From: Syngnathus acus
Lineage: Eukaryota; Chordata; Actinopteri; Syngnathiformes; Syngnathidae
DNA length: 64,000 nucleotides
Direction of reading: 5' to 3'
Assembly (NCBI RefSeq): GCF_901709675.1
Contig: NC_051101.1
Span: 3,349,501 to 3,413,500 of the forward strand
Shown here in pieces: positions 51,200 through 61,560 of the stretch (positions are counted from its first letter, which is position 1; each line of letters opens with the position of its first letter). The translations under genes and the position numbers were made by a program. Below the pieces are notes generated by a model that saw only the letters and a list, made by a program, of their open reading frames with translations, was not told the origin of the DNA and searched no databases.

Positions 51200-51211
51200 C
51201 ACGTGACGTCA
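51200..51211. promoter_or_regulatory. Overlapping E-box (CACGTG) and CRE (TGACGTCA) upstream of dbp
   Basis: CACGTG at 51200-51205 shares two bases with the full palindromic CRE TGACGTCA at 51204-51211. The pair lies 843 bp upstream of the dbp start codon. Further CACGTG sites are at 51597-51602 and 51949-51954. E-boxes bind CLOCK/BMAL1 and CREs bind CREB/ATF, both known inputs to clock output genes. Function here is inferred. Confidence 0.55.
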
Positions 51212-52740
51212 AACGTCGCGGAATAAGCCCAGAGAGGGTTGGCCAAAACTCTTCGCTGATCCCATCAGAGCTTGTGCCATTATTTATGAGCCACGCCCAC
51301 CCTCGTGCCACACATCGAGGAGAAGCGGCTGCTGTCACTTGTGCTTGTTTGTTTACTGCGCAGAAATAACACTGCTAGTTAGCATAAGCGCTAACGTGAC
51401 CGTGGACAGCCCATTAAGGGGCGTTAAGAGGACGACTTGTCAACTCACCACCTATACATTCGTATTTTGTCTGCGTGTTTACGTTATGGTGTGTTTTAGA
51501 GTTCCCTCCTCAGTAGTAATCCAATGAAGGCGTGAGTGTGCCGATTCTCTTTTCTTCACGTTGCCTCCCGGTGTACTGTACAATGGCGCCACGGCTCACG
51601 TGTACGGGGCACGCGGAGACAAGCTTGTCCGCTAGCGGCTCTCGCTCTGATTGGCTGAGAGCTAGTCGTCTCCGAGCTCCCCCATTGGCCAGAAGTAGGT
51701 CGGCCTGTCCCGCCCACTCGGATTCCCTCCGTGCATGCTAGTGCCGCGTGAGAGCGAGTTGGAAGGAGGAAAAAACGGCACGAGGGCGGCCCAGCTTGCT
51801 CCACTGTACCCGAGCACATGCAAAACAGCTCGCCACAGGAATCCAACCCTGCACGGCCCACAGACGGATGTGCTCGAGTTGACAAGTAAACAGTTGACAG
51901 GGCTCTGAGACACCGTTGGCGGGAGAATCATTTACAAGCGTGAGCACACACGTGACTTACTCCTTAAATTTGACCACGATGTGAACCATTACAGGAGGGG
52001 TTCGATTAGAAATAGATTCTGGCTTGATTTAGAAGTCTAACAGTTAGTTCGCCTCTGTTTCAGGACAGCTCTGTTTATTAAATTTAACTTAAGGCTTGAT
52101 TTAGAAGCCAATCACATCAAGACTTGAAAATTAAACTTGGACGCGTCATCAACTTGACCTGAGTTTAGGTCTGAATGTTTCTGTCACCCAAGCTATTTGA
52201 AGCGCACAACTGAACAAAAACGCTTAAAAAAAAAAGCAGATACACAGGTTATACTAAGTACCTCCTGCCAAAAAGAAGCGTATTTAATTGCTCTCTGTCA
52301 GTCACTTAATGTCACTGGTGTTGAACCTTCATACCAATAATGTGAAATCAGATAATTTCCCTAAACACACCAAATGATCTCTTACAATAATGGGCGGTGG
52401 CCCTCTATTCAATTTAAAGGTGAAAAACACAGGCAGATCTCACAACCACAAAGCATTATCCCTTATCATAGTCCAGTCCATGTGACCAGGATAGAAAAGC
52501 CACACTGGAGCTTGGGAACCGTAGTCCTGTGTGCTTTACTGACACCTAGTGGAGTTATAATGACTAAGTGGATGTAGGAGAAATGTAGTCTGTATAGTGT
52601 GCATTCCATAAACTGAAGTAATAAACAGAAGCTTTTGTAATACTGCCAAAAATGCATTCTGTAACACAGTACATCTGAATTCCAGGAATAGTTTAAAAAA
52701 AAAAAAACATCAATGTTTATAAAACCTGGTATCATGAAGT

Positions 52741-53084
52741 AGGCGGTTCGGTGAGGCACTGGGTAGCACGTCCGCCTCACAGTTAGGAGGGTGCGGGTTC
52801 GATTCCACCTCCGGCCCTCCCTGTGTGGAGTTTGCATGTACTCCCCGGGCCCGCGTGGGTTTTCTCCGGGCACTCCGGTTTCCTCCCACATCCCAAAAAC
52901 ATGCTTGGTAGGCTGATTGAGCACTCCAAATTGTCCCTAAGTGCGAGTGCAAATGGTTGTTTGTCTCTGTGTGCCCTGCGATTGGCTGGCAACCGGTTCA
53001 GGGTGTCCCCCGCCTACTGCCCGATGACGCTGGGATAGGCTCCAGCACTCCCGTGGGGACTAAGCGGTACAGAAAATGGATGGA
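52741..53084 (+). mobile_element. Complete tRNA-headed SINE with a perfect 14-bp target-site duplication
   Basis: The head has box-A-like TGGGTAGCACG and box B GGTTCGATTCC. The body contains TGCATGTACTCCCCGGGCC, CTCCGGTTTCCTCCCACATC, GCGATTGGCTGGCAACCGG and GGGATAGGCTCCAGCAC. The tail ends GCGGTACAGAAAATGGATGG. TGGTATCATGAAGT occurs at both 52727-52740 and 53085-53098, bracketing the element exactly. This shows one retroposition event, recent enough that the duplication has not diverged. Confidence 0.9.
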
Positions 53085-54290
53085 TGGTATCATGAAGTGT
53101 ATTTGTTTACCGTATATTCCTGGATCGGGTTTTTTTTTTCTGCATAATTTTCAACAGAAAAGAAAAAACAATGATTACACTCAAGGTTTATTCATTTCAA
53201 ATATAATCAACTACTGGCTTTTCAGTAAATAAAGTGATAGAAATCTACTAAAACTATATTTTTTTTCTTTAGAAGAAAAAAAGGTGTGAAACAGGCATGG
53301 ACATTTCATATGTGAGGAAATTTCTTTAGAAGAAAACAAAAAACAACGTGACAGTAAGATTATGATTGCGACTCAGCACACACTAAAAGTTTGAGGTTCA
53401 GTCTAAGATTGGTATGAAGACAGTTACATACATAAATACATGGAATAGTACATTTGCTTGGAGAATAGGTCCTTGTCTTAAACATAAAGTGAAGCACTGT
53501 AGAAATAATTACTGCTAAAAAGAGCATACAAATAACATGAGACAAACGCGTTATAGTTCACTTGTTTACCTTGTGTTCTATCCCTTGGTATAAAAGCTAG
53601 GAAACTTTTCAACTCAATGAAGCCAACATAAAAAGCAAGGCTTTTTGTAAGTTTCTTCATTTTGGCAGGAGAGAGGCCCTTTAGACTAATTACCATTGAC
53701 ATGTTTTTATCTATAGGTGATTACAATCACTCGGGCGTATAGGAGTAACCCCTCAAATCAAATTAACAACTACAAACTTGTGGGATATACTTGAAGAAGC
53801 CATCACATATCACCTCAGCAATAAACTTGACCAGAGAACAAACATGCACTGACAAACTATCAACAAATGTTGTCGTAATCCCAAAGTCCCTACTCCTAAT
53901 AAAATCACTTTACATGTTAAAAAATATCCTCAGAGGTGCTACATGGACCATACAAAGTACACAGCAGAGTCACGGTTTATCATACAGCAAAAAGGTGTGT
54001 AGCGAGGATGCTAGTTAGAATATGAGGAGCGATACATGTGCAGGGAACGTTAGCTAAACTTGCCTAGTGACTGCACAGTGTCTGCCAAGCATAGTGTCAA
54101 TGCACTTAAGGGGGTTAGTGATCCTATGGAAACAGTCACATTTTTTTTTGAAAGACATTCCAAAAGAATCTGGAAGCATTTCAGGTGATGTTTTACAGTA
54201 GTTGTTACCACACTCAGTCCTAAACTCAGCAGTCTAAAATCGACTAGTCCCTTTATTGTCATCGTGTCGTCACATCCGGTACAGGGATGC

Positions 54291-57200
54291 TCAGTATCGG
54301 TATGATCCCAGTAGATGGTAGGGCACGTCGCCCTGACCATCTCGGGTGGGTCTTTCTGCTGGTCTCTTTAGTAGCGTCGGCTTTTTAGAATCAGCCTGCC
54401 GCGCTCTTTTAGCCGTGCGGCTGCAGGAACCCTTGTGCCTTTGGAGCAGGATAGCGTTCCAGAAGCGAGCGGCGCAGCACTGGCAGGAGAAGGTCCCTCT
54501 GGCGCGATGAAAAGCCCGATGGACAAAAGCTGCCAGGGGCCTCTGAGACTGCTTCCCACATACGCAGCACTGAAGTCGCTCTCGTGTGGGTTTGGCTTTT
54601 TGTGGGTGTCTAATTGCCATGTGGACTAGCAGCCCCGCTTTGCGGGAAAACACAGAACTGGGACATATAGGACAGCCAAAACGCTTCACGGGAACTTTTA
54701 AGGATGACAGGATCTGAACTTTCACGCCCCCGGTGTTGACAAGTTTATACCCACCGCCACCGGATCCTTCACCCCGCCTAATTGTCAAGCGAAGAGAGCC
54801 TTGTTTTTTCTTTGACTGCCCGCGTACTGTACAACTTATCTTTCTCTTCTTGTGGCTCCCGTCAAATCTGACTAAGTCTTGGGATTCATATTTATTTTCC
54901 TGCCAATCTCTCTTATCGGACTTTTTTTTTTTCTTCTTGTGTCGTCTGATCTCATCGTGCGGCAACTGGTTGCTGCAGTCGAGGTGTTGTTGGGGCTGGG
55001 CACCTGACTGATGATGAGGATGATGGTGGTGGGGGTGATGATGATGATGATGTAGATGGTGATGTTCGGTGGAGGGCAGTTCCGTGAGGGGCTGGAACGG
55101 GGCCGTGGTGTGTAGAGTGCGGCTGCGGGATCCGGCCGGATAAATGTGCTCTCCTTTCACTCCGGCCGGGGAGTGCGGGTGGTGGGGCGGCATGATGGTA
55201 GAATTGGGGGGCAGAGGCTGCGAGTAAGACGAGGCGCCGGAGGCTGAAGACTGGGTCGCTGTGGTGTCGTAAAAGAGGGGAGAATAACCGGCCGGCGGTT
55301 GCGGCGGCGGCGCCTGTTGGTGGCCGTGAGCGACAACGTTAAGACTCGGAGCCCCGTGGTTGTCGGCGGCCGGGGCCATCTGCAGCAGGGCGTTGGTGGC
55401 GGCCTCGCTCTCCGACGTCGACTGGTTCACGTCGCTCCCTCCCCTGTTGTCTGCAGCGCCGCTGCTGCCTTCTTGGGGGTTGGACGGTTCGCCGCGGGTG
55501 ATCCCGTGCTGGGACTGCCTGTGTCGGGTAAGGCTGTTGGAGTAAGCAAAGGCTTTTCCGCACACCTCGCAACAGAAATGCTTTTCACCCCCACCTTCGT
55601 GAACCGTCTGGTGATGGGCGGTCAGATGGAAGTGGTGGCGGAACGACTTCCAGCAGATAGCGCAGGTGTAAAGACGAGGCGGGGGCTGCGGATGCGGCTG
55701 GGTATCTTGAGGCTTGACATCTTGAGGGTAGGAGTAATAGGAGGAGGTGCTCGGTACTTGGTTCTGGTTCCCGTCTTGGGTCACGCTGCACTGGGGGTTG
55801 GGATTAAAGCTGTTCATGTTCTCTGGCGCTGGTGTCGTTGGCACCTCTTCCATCTCCCCTTTCTGGTGGAGCTTGCTGTGCCTCCTGAGACTCTGGGAGT
55901 AGCCAAACTCCTTCCCACAAATGCCGCATTTGTAATTCTTAGCCCCAGAGTGAACCGTTTGGTGCTTGCTCAGGTGGAAAGCCTCCCTGAAATACTTTCC
56001 ACAAACAGTGCAGTGATGAGGCTTCTCGCCGGTATGTATGCGGTCGTGCCGGCGTAGAGTCTCGCGGCGTGCGAAACCCTTGCCGCAGACACTGCAGAGG
56101 TGAGTGCGTGGGAGCCCGCTGGTTCCCATTCTCGGAGTGTACTGCCTACGCTTCGGGGGCTGCCCGTCAGCTGCCGGATCTTTCTTGGCTCTGGGCTTGC
56201 GGGGACGCTTGGGCTTTGCGGCGGGATTCTGCGAATTGTTGCTCAACGCCTCTTGGTTCCCACCGCCTCGGAAATTCTTATCCATGCTCGATGTTGACGG
56301 TGAACCCAGGGGGCCTAGACCAAGACCGCCGAGTAGACCTCCTATGATGTCCCCCCTGTCATCTCTATTTCCGGTTGCCGCGGTGATGGCAGAGATGGCA
56401 TTATTGACGGAGCTAGTGACATCATCCTCCGAGTCATCCAGTAGCGAGGAGAGGGGCAGGTGGGGCTGTTGCTGCGGATGATGGTGCTGGTTGTGGCTCT
56501 GAGAGTGCGGGTGCAGGGTTGGGGCCAGGGGCGCCTTTCTCAGAGCTGGGCCGGCCATCCCGCTTCCACAGGGGGAGGCACCAGAGTAGCACGGAGATGG
56601 ATTACCTTGAGAACGGTGGTCTTCATGGTAGCCTGTGTAACGATTCCGAGAGTAGTCAGTGGGGTATTTACCATCGGTTCTGTCCCTGTCATTTGAATTC
56701 CCTCCCCTTGCAGACTGAAACAGATCACATCCTAACCCTGATTTTTGCTCTCCTTCCCCAACAATGATTATACCCTCCTTCTCCTCACTTTTCCCATAAA
56801 TGACCCCCCGATTGCTCGGATAAGTTCCCCCTCCTCCGTTACCTCCTCCGCTCCCTCCCCCTATTCTGTCCTCACCGTCGCTTCCTGTCTTGCTGCCTCG
56901 TTGTTTGGGTCCCCTACCTGGCTTGCCGCAGGTGCCTGAGGCAGCGTGGTTGAGTAGAGAGGTGCTCTCACGGAAGGCACGACCACAGGCAGGACATCGG
57001 AATGGCTTTTCCTCATGTATCTTCTCATGCCGTGTCAGTGACTCTCTACGATTAAAAGCCCGAGAGCAGGTGGAGCAGCCATATGGGCGGGCTGAAGAGT
57101 GTAGGACACCGTGTTGCAGGAGGTGACCTTTTTTCTTAAAGCCTTTGCCACAATCGGGGCAGTGAAATATTTTGTCTGGGCTAGGGCAACAATTGGACAT

Positions 57201-58955
57201 GGGCTGAGGAGTTTCTTGGGTCGAATGGGGGAGGCTCGGGTCTGACTGACTTTTAATGTGAACGGGATTTGGGCCGGTAGTGGTCGATTTGCTAGTGCCA
57301 GCTGCGGTTGGCTCATGCATACGCATATGCCTGCGAAGGCTCGAAAGGTGAGGGAAGCTTTTGCCACACTCTCCACAGCTATAAATTGACTCGGTGTCAG
57401 ATTCGGTGGCGTTAGCTTGCATTGAGCTCAAGTTATCAGATTTAGAAAGGTGAGACTCGTTAGTAACCAGCACTGAGGCAGCGGAGGAAGAGGGAGCAGA
57501 GGAGGAAGAAGAAGAAGAAACTACTGATGAGGATGAAGATGAGGCAAGCAGGGATGACGGGTCTCCGCCCATATTTGGTAAGCCCACCCCACTTCCAATT
57601 AAAGCTGGGGGCTGACTATGACTAAGTGCGCCGTTGCTACTACTCGTGCTAGGATTGCTGTGGCCGCTGGGACCGTTGCTAGTGCTTTCAGATTTTCTCT
57701 GGGGCAGATAGCCAGCCATCGCTTTCTTCCTCCTACTGCTACTAGTGCTGCCGCTACTACTGCCGCCGCCGCCTGTTCCGCTACCTGCGCTGTCCGCTTT
57801 CGCGTCATCCTTAGACAAGGATAAATGAAGTGGCAGAGGAAGCGGCAAACCCGCTTCCTGCTGCATCAGCGAGGCTATTTGATTTGACGAGAGGACGGGG
57901 ATGCCTTGAAAGTCAAAGCCGCCCAGCGATGAGGGCTGGGACCCGGGGTGGAGCGGGTGGTGAGGATGAGAATGGGAGTGAGGATGAGATAGGGCGTGAG
58001 GCGCAAGCTGTTGCTGCTGGGGCGGCTGCTGCGGAGCCTGCTGTGATTGAGAAGCGGAGTGGCTATGCGAGTGAGAGGAATGAAGCGCAGGGGGCGGAGC
58101 AAGGCTAGTACTCGGCTCCCCACCACTCTGGCCTAAACCGATCCCCAAGTGGTTATGGCTACCCTGTTGAACGAGAAACTGCTCTAAACTAGCATTAGCA
58201 GGCACCCCGGAGAGGAAATACTGATTTGCGGCTAGCATGCAACTAAATTGTTGGTGAAGGCTCCGTGCATCAGACTGGGCCCCAACCAACTGGTGTCCCA
58301 AAGAACTGACTGCACTGCTGCTAGCGAGGTTGTTAGAGGTGGCCACAGAGGTTGAAGGGGAAGGGGAGGACGAAGAGGGGCCGGATGAGGCTTGGGGGAC
58401 AGAGAGGCCGGGATGCAGAGGAGGTGGGGGTGGAGGTGCGGATGTTACTAATCCTCCTAATCCCCCAGCACTCACACTACTGCTACTTCCTCCGGCAAAG
58501 TGCTCAAAGCGGCCTACACCTGGGTGCAACTGCTCCTGCGCTAGTGCTGCCTCAGTCGGGTGGAAAGAGCGCAGGAACTGTGGGTAGCTCGAAGAATGGC
58601 TTGAGCTGCTGTTGCTGCTCATCTTGCTTGACTTTGAACGAGAGCTCTGAGACGAGGAAGGCTGCTGTTGTAAAGGTGGGGGAGGAGGGGCACTCATCTT
58701 GGCAAAAATGGAGGCAGAATCAGAAAAGGCGTTACCTCTTGACCCCTGCAGGGGGCCCAAGCCAAGTCCAGACAGAAGAGCTCCAGACGACTCAGCTTGC
58801 TGCTGCTGCTGCTGCTGCTGGAGTTGGTGCTGGTGGAGTTGCACTTGCTGCTGATGCTGCAGTTGTCGGTCTAACCCAAGGCCTTTGAACTGGTGGGCCT
58901 GGTGCCCACTTAACATCTCTATAATGTCCAAATTGTATTTTCCAAACTGGAACAT
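54291..58955 (-). CDS. znf865: ZNF865-like multi-finger C2H2 transcription factor in one exon
   Basis: One uninterrupted frame from ATG 58955 to the stop at 54291, about 1,554 residues. The N-terminus MFQFGKYNLDIIEMLSGHQ parallels VHFQSYPFDFLEFLNHQ of human ZNF865. Low-complexity Gln, Ser, Pro, Gly and His runs follow. C2H2-type fingers in four groups: about 524; 595, 623, 651; 951, 980, 1007, 1094, 1126; and 1425, 1458, 1486. CGKGFARRETLRRHDRIHTG then KYFREAFHLSKH and KEFGYSQSLRRH match the human GRGFGRRETLKRH, KRFRESFHLSKH, KVFGYPQSLTRH series. Some fingers lack a canonical final His (about 651 and 1486). The frame stays open upstream to a TTG at 58991 with no other ATG, so the start is inferred. 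The family is nuclear and little studied. The neighbouring znf524 supports the call, because the two are adjacent in human. Confidence 0.82.
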   Translation of the reverse strand: MFQFGKYNLDIIEMLSGHQAHQFKGLGLDRQLQHQQQVQLHQHQLQQQQQQQQAESSGALLSGLGLGPLQGSRGNAFSDSASIFAKMSAPPPPPLQQQPSSSQSSRSKSSKMSSNSSSSHSSSYPQFLRSFHPTEAALAQEQLHPGVGRFEHFAGGSSSSVSAGGLGGLVTSAPPPPPPLHPGLSVPQASSGPSSSSPSPSTSVATSNNLASSSAVSSLGHQLVGAQSDARSLHQQFSCMLAANQYFLSGVPANASLEQFLVQQGSHNHLGIGLGQSGGEPSTSLAPPPALHSSHSHSHSASQSQQAPQQPPQQQQLAPHALSHPHSHSHPHHPLHPGSQPSSLGGFDFQGIPVLSSNQIASLMQQEAGLPLPLPLHLSLSKDDAKADSAGSGTGGGGSSSGSTSSSRRKKAMAGYLPQRKSESTSNGPSGHSNPSTSSSNGALSHSQPPALIGSGVGLPNMGGDPSSLLASSSSSSVVSSSSSSSAPSSSAASVLVTNESHLSKSDNLSSMQANATESDTESIYSCGECGKSFPHLSSLRRHMRMHEPTAAGTSKSTTTGPNPVHIKSQSDPSLPHSTQETPQPMSNCCPSPDKIFHCPDCGKGFKKKGHLLQHGVLHSSARPYGCSTCSRAFNRRESLTRHEKIHEEKPFRCPACGRAFRESTSLLNHAASGTCGKPGRGPKQRGSKTGSDGEDRIGGGSGGGNGGGGTYPSNRGVIYGKSEEKEGIIIVGEGEQKSGLGCDLFQSARGGNSNDRDRTDGKYPTDYSRNRYTGYHEDHRSQGNPSPCYSGASPCGSGMAGPALRKAPLAPTLHPHSQSHNQHHHPQQQPHLPLSSLLDDSEDDVTSSVNNAISAITAATGNRDDRGDIIGGLLGGLGLGPLGSPSTSSMDKNFRGGGNQEALSNNSQNPAAKPKRPRKPRAKKDPAADGQPPKRRQYTPRMGTSGLPRTHLCSVCGKGFARRETLRRHDRIHTGEKPHHCTVCGKYFREAFHLSKHQTVHSGAKNYKCGICGKEFGYSQSLRRHSKLHQKGEMEEVPTTPAPENMNSFNPNPQCSVTQDGNQNQVPSTSSYYSYPQDVKPQDTQPHPQPPPRLYTCAICWKSFRHHFHLTAHHQTVHEGGGEKHFCCEVCGKAFAYSNSLTRHRQSQHGITRGEPSNPQEGSSGAADNRGGSDVNQSTSESEAATNALLQMAPAADNHGAPSLNVVAHGHQQAPPPQPPAGYSPLFYDTTATQSSASGASSYSQPLPPNSTIMPPHHPHSPAGVKGEHIYPAGSRSRTLHTTAPFQPLTELPSTEHHHLHHHHHHPHHHHPHHQSGAQPQQHLDCSNQLPHDEIRRHKKKKKKSDKRDWQENKYESQDLVRFDGSHKKRKISCTVRGQSKKKQGSLRLTIRRGEGSGGGGYKLVNTGGVKVQILSSLKVPVKRFGCPICPSSVFSRKAGLLVHMAIRHPQKAKPTRERLQCCVCGKQSQRPLAAFVHRAFHRARGTFSCQCCAARFWNAILLQRHKGSCSRTAKRARQADSKKPTLLKRPAERPTRDGQGDVPYHLLGSYRY

Positions 58956-60780
58956 TTCCCACTCACATGCACATGGGGGGTGCAAGGACAAACCTCCAGT
59001 GCTAGGAGCAGCAACAAGAGTCCCAAAACAAGAGGAGTGAAATACAAAAAAAAAAGCCTAAAGACACTTCGGCGAAAATGTTTTTTTCTTTTTTCCAGAA
59101 ACGCTTGAATGTCACTTAAAAGTTTTCTTATATGTACAAAAACAGCTGTTGGTACTCGCGATCATCCACTGCTTAAAATTTACTTCCCGAAGCAGCGGAG
59201 CAGCTCAAAAGCATAAAAAAAAGGTGTTCCGTCTAATTTCAAAATTGCTTAGAATAACTTTTAGCCAAGCAGTTCAATAGACTTCCTCTTGATTCCTTTG
59301 CGAGTTACTGCATTGACATTTTCCTTGATCTAAGCGAGACTCCTCATCTGTGTTCAGCCAAGAAGACCCTGACGCTGAAAAAAACACAAAGTTAAAGAAA
59401 AATACATGTCACAGAAGTCATTTCTTCCATCACCCACTGACATTTTAATAAGGCTAATTTGAGCAAGCTGTTTGTTCGGGTATGTTTTTTTTCCAATTCA
59501 AACTTAGGTCAACACAGTATCAACAGTGCAATTCATACTAAGAAAAGCTTTCATAGAAAACGTCATGTGGGGCAAAAATACTTCTTTAGCCACTTCAGAT
59601 AAGTAATCATAATGAAGATTTGAGACTTTATAACAACTTACCCTGAAGTGGTTCTGCTGGATTGCGGCACAATGATGCTAAATCAATTTTCAAACGTTCA
59701 AAACGGTTGAGACTGTGTGTCATTGTTGGGGTCGCTAGGTGTATATACAATGAATAGAAAAAGTCTACACACCCTGTACAAATGCGAGGGTGTGCACAAT
59801 TTTACAACCCCATTATTCCCATTGTTACATTTCACCGCCCCTCTCATGAAGATTTTTTTTTATTATTCAATTGCGCTGTACAGGTTATAGGTCAAATTAA
59901 TGGTAGTATTTTTTTTTTTTCTTCAATAAGTCATCTTATCAATTTTATTTATTTTTTTTCAAACCGCACGTCTGTTGAGTTGTGTGTGGACTTTTTATAT
60001 ACAATGAACATAATCTAAATATAAAACCTACACTGTTATCAAAGGTTGACCTTTGTGCTCCATCTTTCTACCTTTACCTTTCTAAACGATAACAATGGCA
60101 GTCGTCGACAGTGATTTACTACAGTGAGAAAAGCAAAAGCATGGGGATTACCTTAATACCAACCTTTATCGCGTTCATCGTTTTATTACTGTACAGTGAT
60201 TGCGTGCACAGAAGACAAAGGTGACATTTTAATCTATTATGAAAATTCAAGGAGCGCACAATGATCAGGTTTATCGTTTACTGGTGAAACACTTCTTGAG
60301 TGATTCATTGAATCATCGTTAAATGTCGGTCAAAATGCCAGCAGGCGGTTGTAAATCATTTTCATTTACTTGAGTCACTTTAAATGTGCGCTGTCTGTCT
60401 GGATATTAGTGTCAACATAAACTTGAATGCATTTGTCATCTTTCCTTTCAAGTAATTTTTAGTGTTACAAAATCAATATGCTTATGAGTAAATATTTCTG
60501 CTGTGCTGTTTTAATTTCCTTCACAGATTACGATCACCTCAATACAAATGTAAACAAAGCAATGCAGCTGTTTGCTTTAATAAAGTTGCAAATGGAGAAT
60601 TTAACTGGTTGTATGATGTGGCAAGCTTTAAATAAAGTCATGGTCAAATCAATGCAAAGTTGTTTCAATTCTTTCTGTGTGTTGCGTTTATAATCACGTG
60701 TAAACAAGCAATCTGGCTGCACTCCAATGTCTCACATTGGACGTAGTGTCTTTTTTTCCCCTCACCTCTTCACTTCTTAC

Positions 60781-60897
60781 CGTTTCCTCCTATTGATCCT
60801 AAGGATCTTTGGCACAACACGATCCCCCGAGTGATGAACGAGGGAGTTATTTTATCGCAGTTTGGGCCGATTCGCATTTTCGGGCAAAGCATCAATC
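60781..60897 (-). other. Likely 5' untranslated exon of znf865
   Basis: On the minus strand a strong acceptor (TCTCCCCCTGCAG) and a strong donor (ACG|GTAAGAAG) bracket 117 nt. A second acceptor (TGTTTTTTTCAG) at 59375 would start the main exon, leaving about 419 nt of leader before ATG 58955. Splice-site quality and position support this; no transcript evidence is available. Confidence 0.5.
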
Positions 60898-61260
60898 CTG
60901 CAGGGGGAGAGGCAAAGAAAAGAAGCGCACACATTAGCATCACCCTCGCTGCGCAGTGTAAACATTGGAGGCGGGTTAAAACACGCAAACTAACAACAGT
61001 GCAACTCGGGGAATGCAAGTTGATAAACAGTAGTGGGGAAGTAGCCAAAATATCCAAACTCTATGATTCACCCCGGTTGAATCATTTAATCTAGCCCGAT
61101 AGCAGAGCTGCTTTATCTCCGTCTAGGGAGGAAAGGGTCTGCATCATGCTAACAACGTTAGCCGTCGCCCAAACATCGGTATAAAACATATGCAAGCTAA
61201 ACTTAAAATGATGACGCTAGCTTTTCCCCCACTCAAAGTAACATATTTGGACATAAAATA

Positions 61261-61560
61261 TGTTTACTTGGGCGTGGAGAGCGCAGAAGACGGATGCGGC
61301 CTGTCACGCCTTCTTCTTCGAGCCGAGCTAGCTATTAGCTACAAGCTAGCAGCTAGCGCTGGCTTCCATTGCTGCGTGCGGTTTCCAGTGTTTAGCCGGA
61401 GCCATTTTCAGCAACGCCGAGCCAAATAGCTAAAGCGAGTCCGGCCGCCCGCTCGCCTGTCTCCCACCGCACGAATAACAATCACCGACGGATAACGCCG
61501 TAGTCCTTCCGCATCCCACTTGAGCCTCGACGGGGAGCACGGAAGGGGCTTAGTGACACT
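61261..61560 (-). promoter_or_regulatory. CpG-rich likely promoter region of znf865
   Basis: CpG dinucleotides cluster here (for example GTCCGGCCGCCCGCTCGCC and CGACGGATAACGCCG) in otherwise AT-rich sequence, just upstream of the candidate 5' exon. This is composition evidence only. Confidence 0.4.

Larger units (their letters stand above)
50403..54290. other. Interval between dbp and znf865
   Basis: The dbp 5' leader and promoter lie in roughly 50.4-52 kb, with GC-rich sequence at about 51.5-51.8 kb. The znf865 3' UTR should fill part of 53.1-54.3 kb (minus strand). A SINE sits at 52741-53084. No further coding exon was found. Confidence 0.55.

Noticed and set aside
55299-56057. 252-codon plus-strand open frame
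   Set aside because: It is the antisense shadow of the znf865 zinc-finger region.
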